This document shows, one piece after another, positions 7,289 to 13,635 of a DNA stretch of 19,399 bases. Origin of the DNA: Oscillospiraceae bacterium (lineage in GTDB: Bacteria; Bacillota_A; Clostridia; Oscillospirales; WRJC01). The stretch lies in assembly GCA_009785015.1 (NCBI GenBank), contig WQXD01000042.1, positions 1 through 19,399 of the forward strand. The letters are read 5' to 3'. The translations under genes and the position numbers were made by a program. The notes under the pieces were generated by a model. That model ran no database searches and had not been told where the DNA came from. It saw nothing but the letters and a program-made list of their open reading frames with translations. The first letter of the stretch is position 1. Each line of letters opens with the position of its first letter.

Positions 7289-8626
7289 TCAAAACGGCAT
7301 TCCGGTTTTTCCGAATTTTTTCTTTTTGCCGCCGCCCATGTACTGCTTCATCATTTTGTTGGTCTGATCGTATTGTTTGAGCAGTTTGTTTACTTCCTCT
7401 ACATTCGTCCCGCTCCCCGCCGCTATCCTTTTTTTGCGCGAAGAGTTTATTATATCCGGGTTGTCCTTCTCTTTTTTTGTCATGGATTTTATTATGGCCT
7501 CTGTTCTCGCGATTTGTTTTTCGTCGATTTTCGCGTCTTTCAACGCGTTCGGCTTGATTCCGGGTATCATGGAGAGAATCTGTTCCATCGAACCCATTTT
7601 TTTCGTCTGCTCGAATACATCGAGATAATCATCCAAGGTAAACGACTGGTCCCTCAGCTTTTTTTCGAGTTCTTCGGCCTTTTTTTCGTCGAAAGCGGCC
7701 TGGGCCTTATCCACTAATGTGAGTATGTCGCCCATTCCGAGTATGCGCGAAGCCATCCTGTCGGGAAAAAATTCCTCGAGCGCGTCGATTTTTTCCCCCG
7801 TCCCCACAAATTTTATGGGCTTGCCCGTGACATACCGGATGGACAGCGCCGCGCCCCCTCTCGTGTCCCCGTCGAGCTTTGTGAGCATCACCCCGGTTAT
7901 ATCCAGCATATTGTTGAACGTTTCGGCCACGTTGACGGATTCCTGGCCTATCATGGCGTCCACGACCAACAATATCTCATGGGGCTCTACGGCCTCTTTC
8001 ATTCTTTTCAGTTCGTCCATCAAAATCTCGTCTATCTGCAGCCGGCCCGCCGTATCGATAAAAACGATATCGTTTCCGTTTTGCTTCGCGTATTTTACGC
8101 CTTCCTCGGCGATTTTTACCGGGTCTTTTTCTCCCGGCACCGAAAAAAACGGCGCCCCGGCCTGTTCGCTCACGATTTCAAGCTGCCTGATTGCCGCGGG
8201 GCGGTAAACGTCGCAGGCCACGAGCAGCGGTCTTTTGTTTTCTTTTTTCATCATCAGCGCCAGTTTGGCCGCGTGAGTCGTTTTTCCCGCTCCGTTCAGG
8301 CCCACCAGCATGACGATGGTCGGGGGCTTTGGGGATATCTTTATTTTTTCTTGCTTTCCGCCCATTATTTTGGTCATTTCCTCGTCCACTATTTTGACCA
8401 CCTGATGGCCGGGCTGAATGCTCTCGAGCACTTCGGCTCCCACCGCCCTCTCGGTCACGCGGTTTACAAATTCCCTCACCACTTTGAAATTCACGTCGGC
8501 TTCAAGCAGCGCCAGTTTTATCTCGCGCATGCCTTCCTTGACGTCGGCCGCCGTGAGTTTGCCTTTGCTGCGGAATTTTTTGAACGCCGCGCTCATTTTT
8601 TCCATCAATCCATCGAACATATACAC
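7289..8626 (-). CDS. ffh: signal recognition particle protein Ffh (SRP54)
   Basis: The GTPase of the signal recognition particle, which delivers nascent membrane proteins to FtsY and SecYEG. It is full length at 445 residues. The N-domain contains LLEADVNFKVV (40-50). The G-domain has P-loop GLNGAGKTT (109-117), DTAGR (191-195) and TKLDGDTRGGAA (249-260). The M-domain starts around 300, with MGSMEQILSMIPG (344-356) and the SRP-RNA-binding SRKKRIAAGSG (396-406), then a GGGKKKKFGK tail. The start is GTG at 8626, with GGAG 6 bases upstream; ATG at 8620 is the alternative and fits relatives equally well. It lies 21 bases after ylxM, the standard Firmicutes pair. Confidence 0.98.
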   Translation of the reverse strand: MYMFDGLMEKMSAAFKKFRSKGKLTAADVKEGMREIKLALLEADVNFKVVREFVNRVTERAVGAEVLESIQPGHQVVKIVDEEMTKIMGGKQEKIKISPKPPTIVMLVGLNGAGKTTHAAKLALMMKKENKRPLLVACDVYRPAAIRQLEIVSEQAGAPFFSVPGEKDPVKIAEEGVKYAKQNGNDIVFIDTAGRLQIDEILMDELKRMKEAVEPHEILLVVDAMIGQESVNVAETFNNMLDITGVMLTKLDGDTRGGAALSIRYVTGKPIKFVGTGEKIDALEEFFPDRMASRILGMGDILTLVDKAQAAFDEKKAEELEKKLRDQSFTLDDYLDVFEQTKKMGSMEQILSMIPGIKPNALKDAKIDEKQIARTEAIIKSMTKKEKDNPDIINSSRKKRIAAGSGTNVEEVNKLLKQYDQTNKMMKQYMGGGKKKKFGKTGMPF

Positions 8627-8647
8627 TCAAATCTCCGTTTTATATAT

Positions 8648-9013
8648 TCACAGCACAAGATTTTTTACCGTATCCGCTATCGTATTTACGTTTTCATCAA
8701 AAATTTTTACGAAATTCAAGCTCGATTTCGCCATTTTTATATTTTCGGCGCATTCCTCTATTTTTTCGAACGCTTTTTTGTATTCCCCGAATTTTTCCGC
8801 GAAGCCGAGCTTTTCTTCCATCTCCTCCAAAATTTCCTCGCCGCGTTTTATCGCGTCCCGCACCCCTTGCCTGGTGATGCCCACATGCTCCGAAATTTCG
8901 GCAAGGGACAAATCTTCGTTGTAATACAAATCAATGGCGTCTTTTTGCTTGTCGGTCAATATATTTCCGTAAAAATCGAGCAAATAACTTATTTTATAAT
9001 TTTTTTCAAACAT
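8648..9013 (-). CDS. ylxM: YlxM-type helix-turn-helix protein of the SRP operon
   Basis: A 121-residue protein of the UPF0122/YlxM family. It begins FEKNYKISYLLDFYG and carries a sigma-70 region-4-like helix-turn-helix at about 37-58 (LAEISEHVGITRQGVRDAIKR). The C-terminal half is a Glu/Lys-rich helical segment. Relatives are encoded directly upstream of ffh and in streptococci YlxM stimulates the SRP GTPase. The start at ATG 9013 is chosen by similarity to the family, but its ribosome site is poor. An in-frame ATG at 9079, in the loop of an inverted repeat, would add 22 residues; the frame is open as far as 9124, but that reaches into the promoter. Confidence 0.93.
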   Translation of the reverse strand: MFEKNYKISYLLDFYGNILTDKQKDAIDLYYNEDLSLAEISEHVGITRQGVRDAIKRGEEILEEMEEKLGFAEKFGEYKKAFEKIEECAENIKMAKSSLNFVKIFDENVNTIADTVKNLVL

Positions 9014-9064
9014 TTTTTTGTCCCGTTTTTTGATTATACCGATTATATCGATAAAAAATCGTCC

Positions 9065-9091
9065 AAATGTAAAGCGCATCGCTTTACATTT
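9065..9091. promoter_or_regulatory. perfect 12-bp inverted repeat at the predicted transcription start of ylxM
   Basis: AAATGTAAAGCG (9065-9076) and CGCTTTACATTT (9080-9091) are exact reverse complements around the triplet CAT. The predicted minus-strand start, about 7 bases after the -10 box, falls at about 9089, so the repeat is either an operator covering +1 or a hairpin at the 5' end of the mRNA. The loop reads ATG on the minus strand, in frame with ylxM, and ATGTAA occurs inside the leading arm. It does not match the CIRCE, Fur or Rex boxes that I know. Confidence 0.75.
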
Positions 9092-9095
9092 ATAT

Positions 9096-9124
9096 ATTAT
9101 ACTATATTTTTTGCCAAAAGTCAA
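9096..9124 (-). promoter_or_regulatory. sigma-A-type promoter of the ylxM-ffh operon
   Basis: On the minus strand a TTGACT -35 box (9119-9124) and a perfect TATAAT -10 box (9096-9101) are separated by exactly 17 bases. It is the strongest promoter match in the window. It leaves about 76 bases of leader before the ylxM ATG. No comparable promoter was found between it and the left window edge, so it may serve the whole run. Confidence 0.85.
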
Positions 9125-9191
9125 TAGTTTTTTTGTTTTATTAAATATTTACAAAATATTAACAAAAAACGGCAAAATCGCAACACAATTT

Positions 9192-9200
9192 TGATATAAT
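9192..9200 (+). promoter_or_regulatory. extended -10 promoter of secF
   Basis: TGATATAAT is a TGnTATAAT extended -10 element with no good -35 box at the right distance. The predicted start near 9207 leaves about 49 bases before the secF ATG. It lies back to back with the ylxM promoter in a divergent intergenic region. Confidence 0.6.
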
Positions 9201-9255
9201 GGATGGGTCAGATGGGTCATAAGGTCAAAAAAATCAGAAAGGTAAAACAACAAAA

Positions 9256-10209
9256 ATGCAGGGTGACAAAAACGAAGGAGTTATATTAAAAAAAGACTAC
9301 AAGCAGCTGAAAATCGATTTTGTGGGAAAAAGAAACATATTTTTCATTATAATCGGCGTTGTGTTTTTGGTGGGTTTGGTTTCGTTTTTCGTGAGGGGAT
9401 TCAACTGGGACATAGATTTCGTCGGCGGCACGGTGACGGAATACAACCTGAACAAAGATGTTTCCCCCGACGACTTGAGCGATATCGAAAAAATGGTGAC
9501 GGACACCCTGGGCTTCGCCCCCTCTTCCGTGGTGAGATCCGGAAACCCCGCCCGCCAGGTCGTGATAAAGACAAGGGACATAAGCTCCGAGCAGAGGAAA
9601 GCGATTTTTGAAGCGCTCGCCGGCGTATACGGCATGACGGAGGACGATATCTACATTTCAAACAATGTGGCCCCCACGGTGGGCCAAACGCTGGCGCAGA
9701 ATACGATAATCGCAGTCGGGCTCACGGTGCTTCTGATGCTCGTGTATATAGTGTTCAGGTTTGAGTTTTATTCGGGGATCGCGGCCATTTTGTGCCTGAT
9801 TTTCAATGTGTTTGTGATGCTCACATTCTACTCGCTCTCGCAGATACCGATGAACATGACGGTTATAGCGGCCTTTTTGACCATTTTGGGTTATTCCATA
9901 AATACGACCATAATAATCTTTGACAGGATACGCGAGGATATGAAACAAAAAAAGGGTTCCGGCGCGCAATTTAAAGATGTGGTCAATGAAGGCACCAACC
10001 GGACATTTGCCCGCTCCGTAAACACGACCATCACCACCCTGATGACTATAATCTGCGTATATATTTTGGGCGTCCCGTCGATCAAGGCTTTTGTCATGCC
10101 TTTGATTGTGGGGATTTTGGCCGGGTTGTTTTCGTCGGTATGCTTGTCCGGACCGCTCTGGGATCTGATCAGGCCTAAAAATTTAAAAATAAATAAAAAA
10201 GATAAATAA
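9256..10209 (+). CDS. secF: protein translocase subunit SecF
   Basis: The membrane partner of SecD, which uses the proton gradient to help SecYEG release exported proteins. At 317 residues it is a full-length stand-alone SecF. It has an N-terminal membrane segment after DFVGKRNIFF, the periplasmic signature WDIDFVGGTV (51-60), the P1-like domain up to about 140, NNVAPTVGQTLAQNT (136-150), then five membrane segments with GYSINTTIIIFDRIRE (212-227) and RTFARSVNTT (249-258). In well-studied SecF proteins the motif is GYSINDT, so Thr217 occupies the site of an Asp implicated in proton movement. ATG 9256 has AGAAAGG about 13 bases upstream, a long spacing. No secD is adjacent; the upstream neighbour is divergent ylxM. 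Confidence 0.95.
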   Translation: MQGDKNEGVILKKDYKQLKIDFVGKRNIFFIIIGVVFLVGLVSFFVRGFNWDIDFVGGTVTEYNLNKDVSPDDLSDIEKMVTDTLGFAPSSVVRSGNPARQVVIKTRDISSEQRKAIFEALAGVYGMTEDDIYISNNVAPTVGQTLAQNTIIAVGLTVLLMLVYIVFRFEFYSGIAAILCLIFNVFVMLTFYSLSQIPMNMTVIAAFLTILGYSINTTIIIFDRIREDMKQKKGSGAQFKDVVNEGTNRTFARSVNTTITTLMTIICVYILGVPSIKAFVMPLIVGILAGLFSSVCLSGPLWDLIRPKNLKINKKDK

Positions 10210-10216
10210 AATTCCG

Positions 10217-11641
10217 TCAGGCCTTTTTGTCGTCGTCCCGGTTTTTTGGATTTTTATGAAAAATTTTCATTATGCCTTTTGCCGCATTGGCCAAAATTTT
10301 GCCGAAATAGGCGGATTTGCCCGTTTTTTTCGTGTTTTTTTGGTCGCTTTCGGGATTTTTTACGTAATGCTCCGTTTCTTCGGGGAACCCTTTTGCCCTC
10401 AGTCTGTTTTCGGCGTATTCTTTTATCAGAACATAAATCACCGCAAATACCGGAACTCCGAAGAAAATACCCGGAAGCCCGAAAAACCCGCTCATCACGA
10501 TTATCGAAAAAATGACCCAGAACGCCGGCAGGCCCACTTTCGGCCCCAGGACTTTCGGCCCGATAAAATTCCCGTCGACCTGCTGGAGTATGAATATGAA
10601 CACCAAAAACCACAGAGCCTGCCATATATCGTTGATCGCCAAAAAGAACAGCGACGGTATCGCGCCGATAAACGGCCCGAAAAAGGGTATCACGTTGGTC
10701 ACCGTGACAATAACCGTGATCAAGGCGGTATAGCGTATGTTGAAAATCGACATCACCAAAAAGCACAAAACGCCCACAATCAGCGAGTCCAATATTTTCC
10801 CGGTTATGAAACCCCCGAAAATTTCATGAGTTTTTCGCATTATCACCACAAACTTATACGCAAATGAGGTGGGAAACAACGCGAAAAGCAATTTTTTTGT
10901 CTGAGCTATGAATTTGTCCTTGCTGATGAGCAGGTAAATCGAAAGCAAAATGCCGAGGACGACATTGAAAATACCCGCGAATATCCCGTATATGATGTTT
11001 ATCGTGCCGTTTAACGCGGTTATTATATACGACGAAAACAAATTCAGGGTATCTTCCGCCCAACGGCCGAATGTTTCCGCCACGTCGATTTTGAGCCCCA
11101 GGCTGTCGGCGTAATCTTGAACGGATTTGCCCAAATCGTTTAAAAATACGCCTATTTTCGAATCTGCGATATCTATCTCGCCCGCATCTGCGATTTCACC
11201 GGTTTCTTCGATATTTTCAAAGGTTTCATACGGGCTCAACAAGTCCGTGGCCCTCCCCGTGAGCTGCTGCACGCTCGCGATGACCTGCGGAATCACCATC
11301 AGAAGCAACAGGGTTATCAAAATCGCCGTGAACAAATATGTGGCCAAAATGGAAAATACGTTTTTTAATTTTTTGCCCAATTTGAAAAACACTTTATTCA
11401 AAAAAAACATCAAAAGGGGATTGAGCAGATAGGCGAAGATAAAGCCGTACAAAACGGGTGACAATATCTTAAAAAAACCGAGATACTGCCGCTGCGCTAT
11501 AAAATCCCGGATGCCCAGTATAATCATTATGGCTGCGAAACTCACCGCGATGACTATAAAGGAATATATGGCTATCAGGGTATATTTTTTGTTCCGGTCT
11601 TTTTCGGTTTTATCTTTTTTGCCTTCGTTTTCGTCCTTCAT
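10217..11641 (-). CDS. AI-2E family transporter (DUF20/UPF0118 membrane protein)
   Basis: A polytopic membrane protein of 474 residues. The N-terminus (1-20) is a charged Lys/Glu tail, followed by two or three membrane segments (about 21-120). A hydrophilic external region lies at about 125-195, then the conserved second half: TNVIPFFGPFIGAIPS (315-330), DGNFIGPKVLGPKVGLPAF (356-374) and GIFFGVPVFAVI (391-402). These match the family named after E. coli TqsA; other members transport Na+/H+ or remain unassigned, so the substrate is not known. The C-terminal 60 residues are cytoplasmic and Lys-rich. ATG 11641 has an excellent GGAGGTGA 6-7 bases upstream. It converges on secF with only 7 bases between the stops and no obvious terminator hairpin. 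Confidence 0.9.
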   Translation of the reverse strand: MKDENEGKKDKTEKDRNKKYTLIAIYSFIVIAVSFAAIMIILGIRDFIAQRQYLGFFKILSPVLYGFIFAYLLNPLLMFFLNKVFFKLGKKLKNVFSILATYLFTAILITLLLLMVIPQVIASVQQLTGRATDLLSPYETFENIEETGEIADAGEIDIADSKIGVFLNDLGKSVQDYADSLGLKIDVAETFGRWAEDTLNLFSSYIITALNGTINIIYGIFAGIFNVVLGILLSIYLLISKDKFIAQTKKLLFALFPTSFAYKFVVIMRKTHEIFGGFITGKILDSLIVGVLCFLVMSIFNIRYTALITVIVTVTNVIPFFGPFIGAIPSLFFLAINDIWQALWFLVFIFILQQVDGNFIGPKVLGPKVGLPAFWVIFSIIVMSGFFGLPGIFFGVPVFAVIYVLIKEYAENRLRAKGFPEETEHYVKNPESDQKNTKKTGKSAYFGKILANAAKGIMKIFHKNPKNRDDDKKA

Positions 11642-11702
11642 AAAAAATCACCTCCGTTTTTTGTTTTATCTCGAGAAATATCGTGTCAGAGGAGTACAGC
11701 CG

Positions 11703-12047
11703 ATGCGGGAATTAATTGTGAAAAAATCGCGGTTTGTCGCCTATGCCGCGAAAATCGGTTCCGAGGATGGGGCAAAAGCCTATATCGCCGAAATTTCGAA
11801 ACAGCACAAAAGGGCCCGGCATGTGGCCTATGCGTATGTGCTTCCGGGTGCGGCGCGGTGCGGCGACGACGGCGAACCGCGCGGGACGGCGGGTCCGCCG
11901 ATTTTAAATTCCATTCAAATGCGCAGCATGGAAAATGTGGCCGTCGTGGTCGTCCGTTATTTCGGCGGGATTTTACTTGGCAAAGGCGGCTTGATCCGCG
12001 CCTACGGAAAAGCGGCGGGTTCGGCCCTGGAAGAAATGGGCTCATGA
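11703..12047 (+). CDS. YigZ/IMPACT N-terminal domain protein, single-domain form
   Basis: A 114-residue protein of the UPF0029 (YigZ/IMPACT) family, of uncertain biochemical role. The domain's defining motifs are intact: RARHVAYAYVLPG (37-49), DDGEPRGTAGPPIL (55-68) and VVVRYFGGILLGKGGLIRAY (82-101). ATG 11703 has AGAGGAG 8 bases upstream, so the longer open frame upstream, which runs through the start of the divergent transporter gene, is rejected. Typical bacterial YigZ proteins are about 200 residues with a C-terminal DUF1949 domain; here the protein stops at EEMGS straight after the first domain. The stop sits in TCATGA, shared with the stop of the convergent lipoprotein gene. Either this is a natural minimal form or the second domain was lost. 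Confidence 0.88.
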   Translation: MRELIVKKSRFVAYAAKIGSEDGAKAYIAEISKQHKRARHVAYAYVLPGAARCGDDGEPRGTAGPPILNSIQMRSMENVAVVVVRYFGGILLGKGGLIRAYGKAAGSALEEMGS

Positions 12048-13061
12048 ACCGAGCTTTATTATCTCCGAGTCCCGTGCCGCTTCGACCAAGCGGAGCGCCT
12101 CGTCGTAATCAAAAGCGGTTATCGCGCCCTTTCCGTTTTCATACACGAGCGCGCCCAAAATCGCTTCCTTTCCGGGGTTGTCGGCCGCTTGCCATATCGC
12201 CGCCTGGGCGATTTCGTAACCGGCGCCGTTTTCATCCAAAACTTTCAGGAGTTTTATAAGCTGCGAGTTTTCCGCGAGCATTTCCACGGTGAAATAATCG
12301 CTTTCCCCGGGCGTGTCCTTATATATATTCATGCACGCCGTGTCTATATACAAAACACCGGACTGGCCGGCTCTGACGGAAAAATTTTTTTCTCTGCGGG
12401 CCAGCATGTTCTGCACATTTCCGCTGTTGGCGGCGAAATATGTCCCGAACGGTATCGTCACTTCGAGCTTGGAATCCGTTTTGTTTTGAATCCGGAGCAG
12501 ATTGCGGCTTATCGAATCCCCCGCCGCGACCGCGGCGATGTAACCTTTGTGTATCATCGCGTGTATATCCCCGGAAAAATCCCCCCTTAATTCATAGGCC
12601 TTTTCCATGTCCTTATGCCCGGGGAATTTCGAGATGAATTCATCTATGAGTTCAAGGGTGGGCTCAAAGAGATATTTTTCCGAATATGAAGAATCGCCCC
12701 GTATTTTTTCGACCAATTCTTCGGCTTCGGACGCGTATCTCGAATCCGGGCGCGAATTTATGAAATCTATGAGCCAAAGAAGGCCCTCCTCGGAGCTGTG
12801 GTTTTTTTTGCTCTCTCTCCATTCCTTTTCTTCGTTATCTTCGGTTTCTTCCTCGGGCATCTCGGCGGGGGGGGCTTCGGTTTTTTCGCCGCTTTCCGTT
12901 TTCCGATCTTCGCCCGGCGCGGTTTTTTCGGTTGACGGGATTTCGTCCGGCTCTTTTTGGTCTTTCGCCGGATTTTCGCATGAGGTCAAAAAAACCGGAA
13001 AAACAAAGAGCGAGACCGCGAAAAGACAAAGCAAAAATTTCACGCTCTTACTTCGCATCAT
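12042..13061 (-). CDS. lipoprotein of unknown function with a conserved C-terminal domain
   Basis: Predicted surface lipoprotein of 339 residues. A hydrophobic signal (about 8-24) ends in lipobox LTSC, with lipid-accepting Cys28. Residues 30-92 are a low-complexity Glu/Lys/Pro/Thr linker. Two TPR-like helical segments follow, around LLWLIDFINSRPDSRYASEA (94-113) and LELIDEFISKFPGHKDMEKA. The C-terminal domain (about 180-300) reads GDSISRNLLRIQNKTDSKLE (181-200), IPFGTYF, VQNML, DTACMNIYKDTPG (240-252) and QAAIWQAADN (286-295). That spacing resembles a domain I have seen in other secreted bacterial proteins but cannot name. It overlaps iorB by 14 bases. The ATG at 13061 has a weak ribosome site; GTG at codon 7 is an alternative. 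It is the last gene of the transketolase/ior run. A link to oxidoreductase function is not evident. Confidence 0.8.
   Translation of the reverse strand: MMRSKSVKFLLCLFAVSLFVFPVFLTSCENPAKDQKEPDEIPSTEKTAPGEDRKTESGEKTEAPPAEMPEEETEDNEEKEWRESKKNHSSEEGLLWLIDFINSRPDSRYASEAEELVEKIRGDSSYSEKYLFEPTLELIDEFISKFPGHKDMEKAYELRGDFSGDIHAMIHKGYIAAVAAGDSISRNLLRIQNKTDSKLEVTIPFGTYFAANSGNVQNMLARREKNFSVRAGQSGVLYIDTACMNIYKDTPGESDYFTVEMLAENSQLIKLLKVLDENGAGYEIAQAAIWQAADNPGKEAILGALVYENGKGAITAFDYDEALRLVEAARDSEIIKLGS
12867..12874. repeat. 8-bp poly-C/G tract inside the lipoprotein coding sequence
   Basis: The plus strand has eight G in a row, C8 on the coding strand, at about codons 63-65 (Ala-Pro-Pro) of the lipoprotein linker. 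A one-base slip here would destroy the conserved domain downstream. Such tracts can cause phase variation of surface proteins, but eight is at the short end. Confidence 0.5.
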
Positions 13062-13632
13062 AGCCTAAATCAAACGCCGGCAGGTTCGCCTCGAACAACT
13101 TCGGATTCGATTCCCTGAGCGCGTCGATATATATGTCCCTGCCGACGCTGTCTTTCATCAGCTTCGCGAAAATTCCGATCAGGACGACGTTTGCCGCCCT
13201 GTCGTTTTTTGACTGCCGCGCCAGGGCAAATGCGTCCGCTTCGATCACTTTCACACCCATATCCGCTATTTTGGCTATTATATCCTCCGGGTATTTTTCC
13301 GCGCCCGTCATCACCGGCGCGGGCTCTATTTTTTGCGTGCTCATGATTATCGTGCCGCCTTTTTTCAGATACGGCAGCCACCTCAGCGCTTCAAGCTGTT
13401 CAAATGCTATGATTATATCCGCCTCTCCCCTGCAAATGACGGGCGAGTATATTTTGTCCCCGTATTTCACATATGTCACAACGGAGCCGCCGCGCTGGCT
13501 CATCCCGTGGACTTCCGAGACTTTCACATCGTAATTTAATTTCAAAGCGGCCGCGCCGAGTATCCTCGAGGCCAGAAGCGTCCCCTGCCCTCCCACGCCG
13601 ACTATCATTATATTGGTGGTATTCGCTCCCAT
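13048..13632 (-). CDS. iorB: indolepyruvate:ferredoxin oxidoreductase, beta subunit
   Basis: The gamma-type subunit of a 2-oxoacid:ferredoxin oxidoreductase, 194 residues, normal for IorB. MIVGVGGQGTLLASRIL (9-25) is the nucleotide-fold signature and SEVHGMSQRGGSVVTYVKYG (39-58) is the strongly conserved IorB/KorC block. With IorA it oxidises aryl pyruvates (indolepyruvate, phenylpyruvate, p-hydroxyphenylpyruvate) to aryl-CoA, reducing ferredoxin; it can run in reverse to make aromatic amino acids. ATG 13632 follows the iorA stop by 3 bases, with GAGG overlapping the end of iorA, so the two are coupled. The gene then overlaps the downstream lipoprotein by 14 bases. Confidence 0.95.
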   Translation of the reverse strand: MGANTTNIMIVGVGGQGTLLASRILGAAALKLNYDVKVSEVHGMSQRGGSVVTYVKYGDKIYSPVICRGEADIIIAFEQLEALRWLPYLKKGGTIIMSTQKIEPAPVMTGAEKYPEDIIAKIADMGVKVIEADAFALARQSKNDRAANVVLIGIFAKLMKDSVGRDIYIDALRESNPKLFEANLPAFDLGYDAK

Positions 13633-13635
13633 TTT

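Noticed and set aside
7979..9127. 382-codon plus-strand open frame over ffh and ylxM
   Set aside because: It is antisense to two well-recognised genes, its translation is rich in Phe/His/Arg with no domain, and it runs through the ylxM promoter region.
10190..10225. Rho-independent terminator between convergent secF and the AI-2E gene
   Set aside because: AGGCCT occurs twice and T/A runs are present, but the arms and tail do not form a standard GC-rich hairpin followed by U on either strand.
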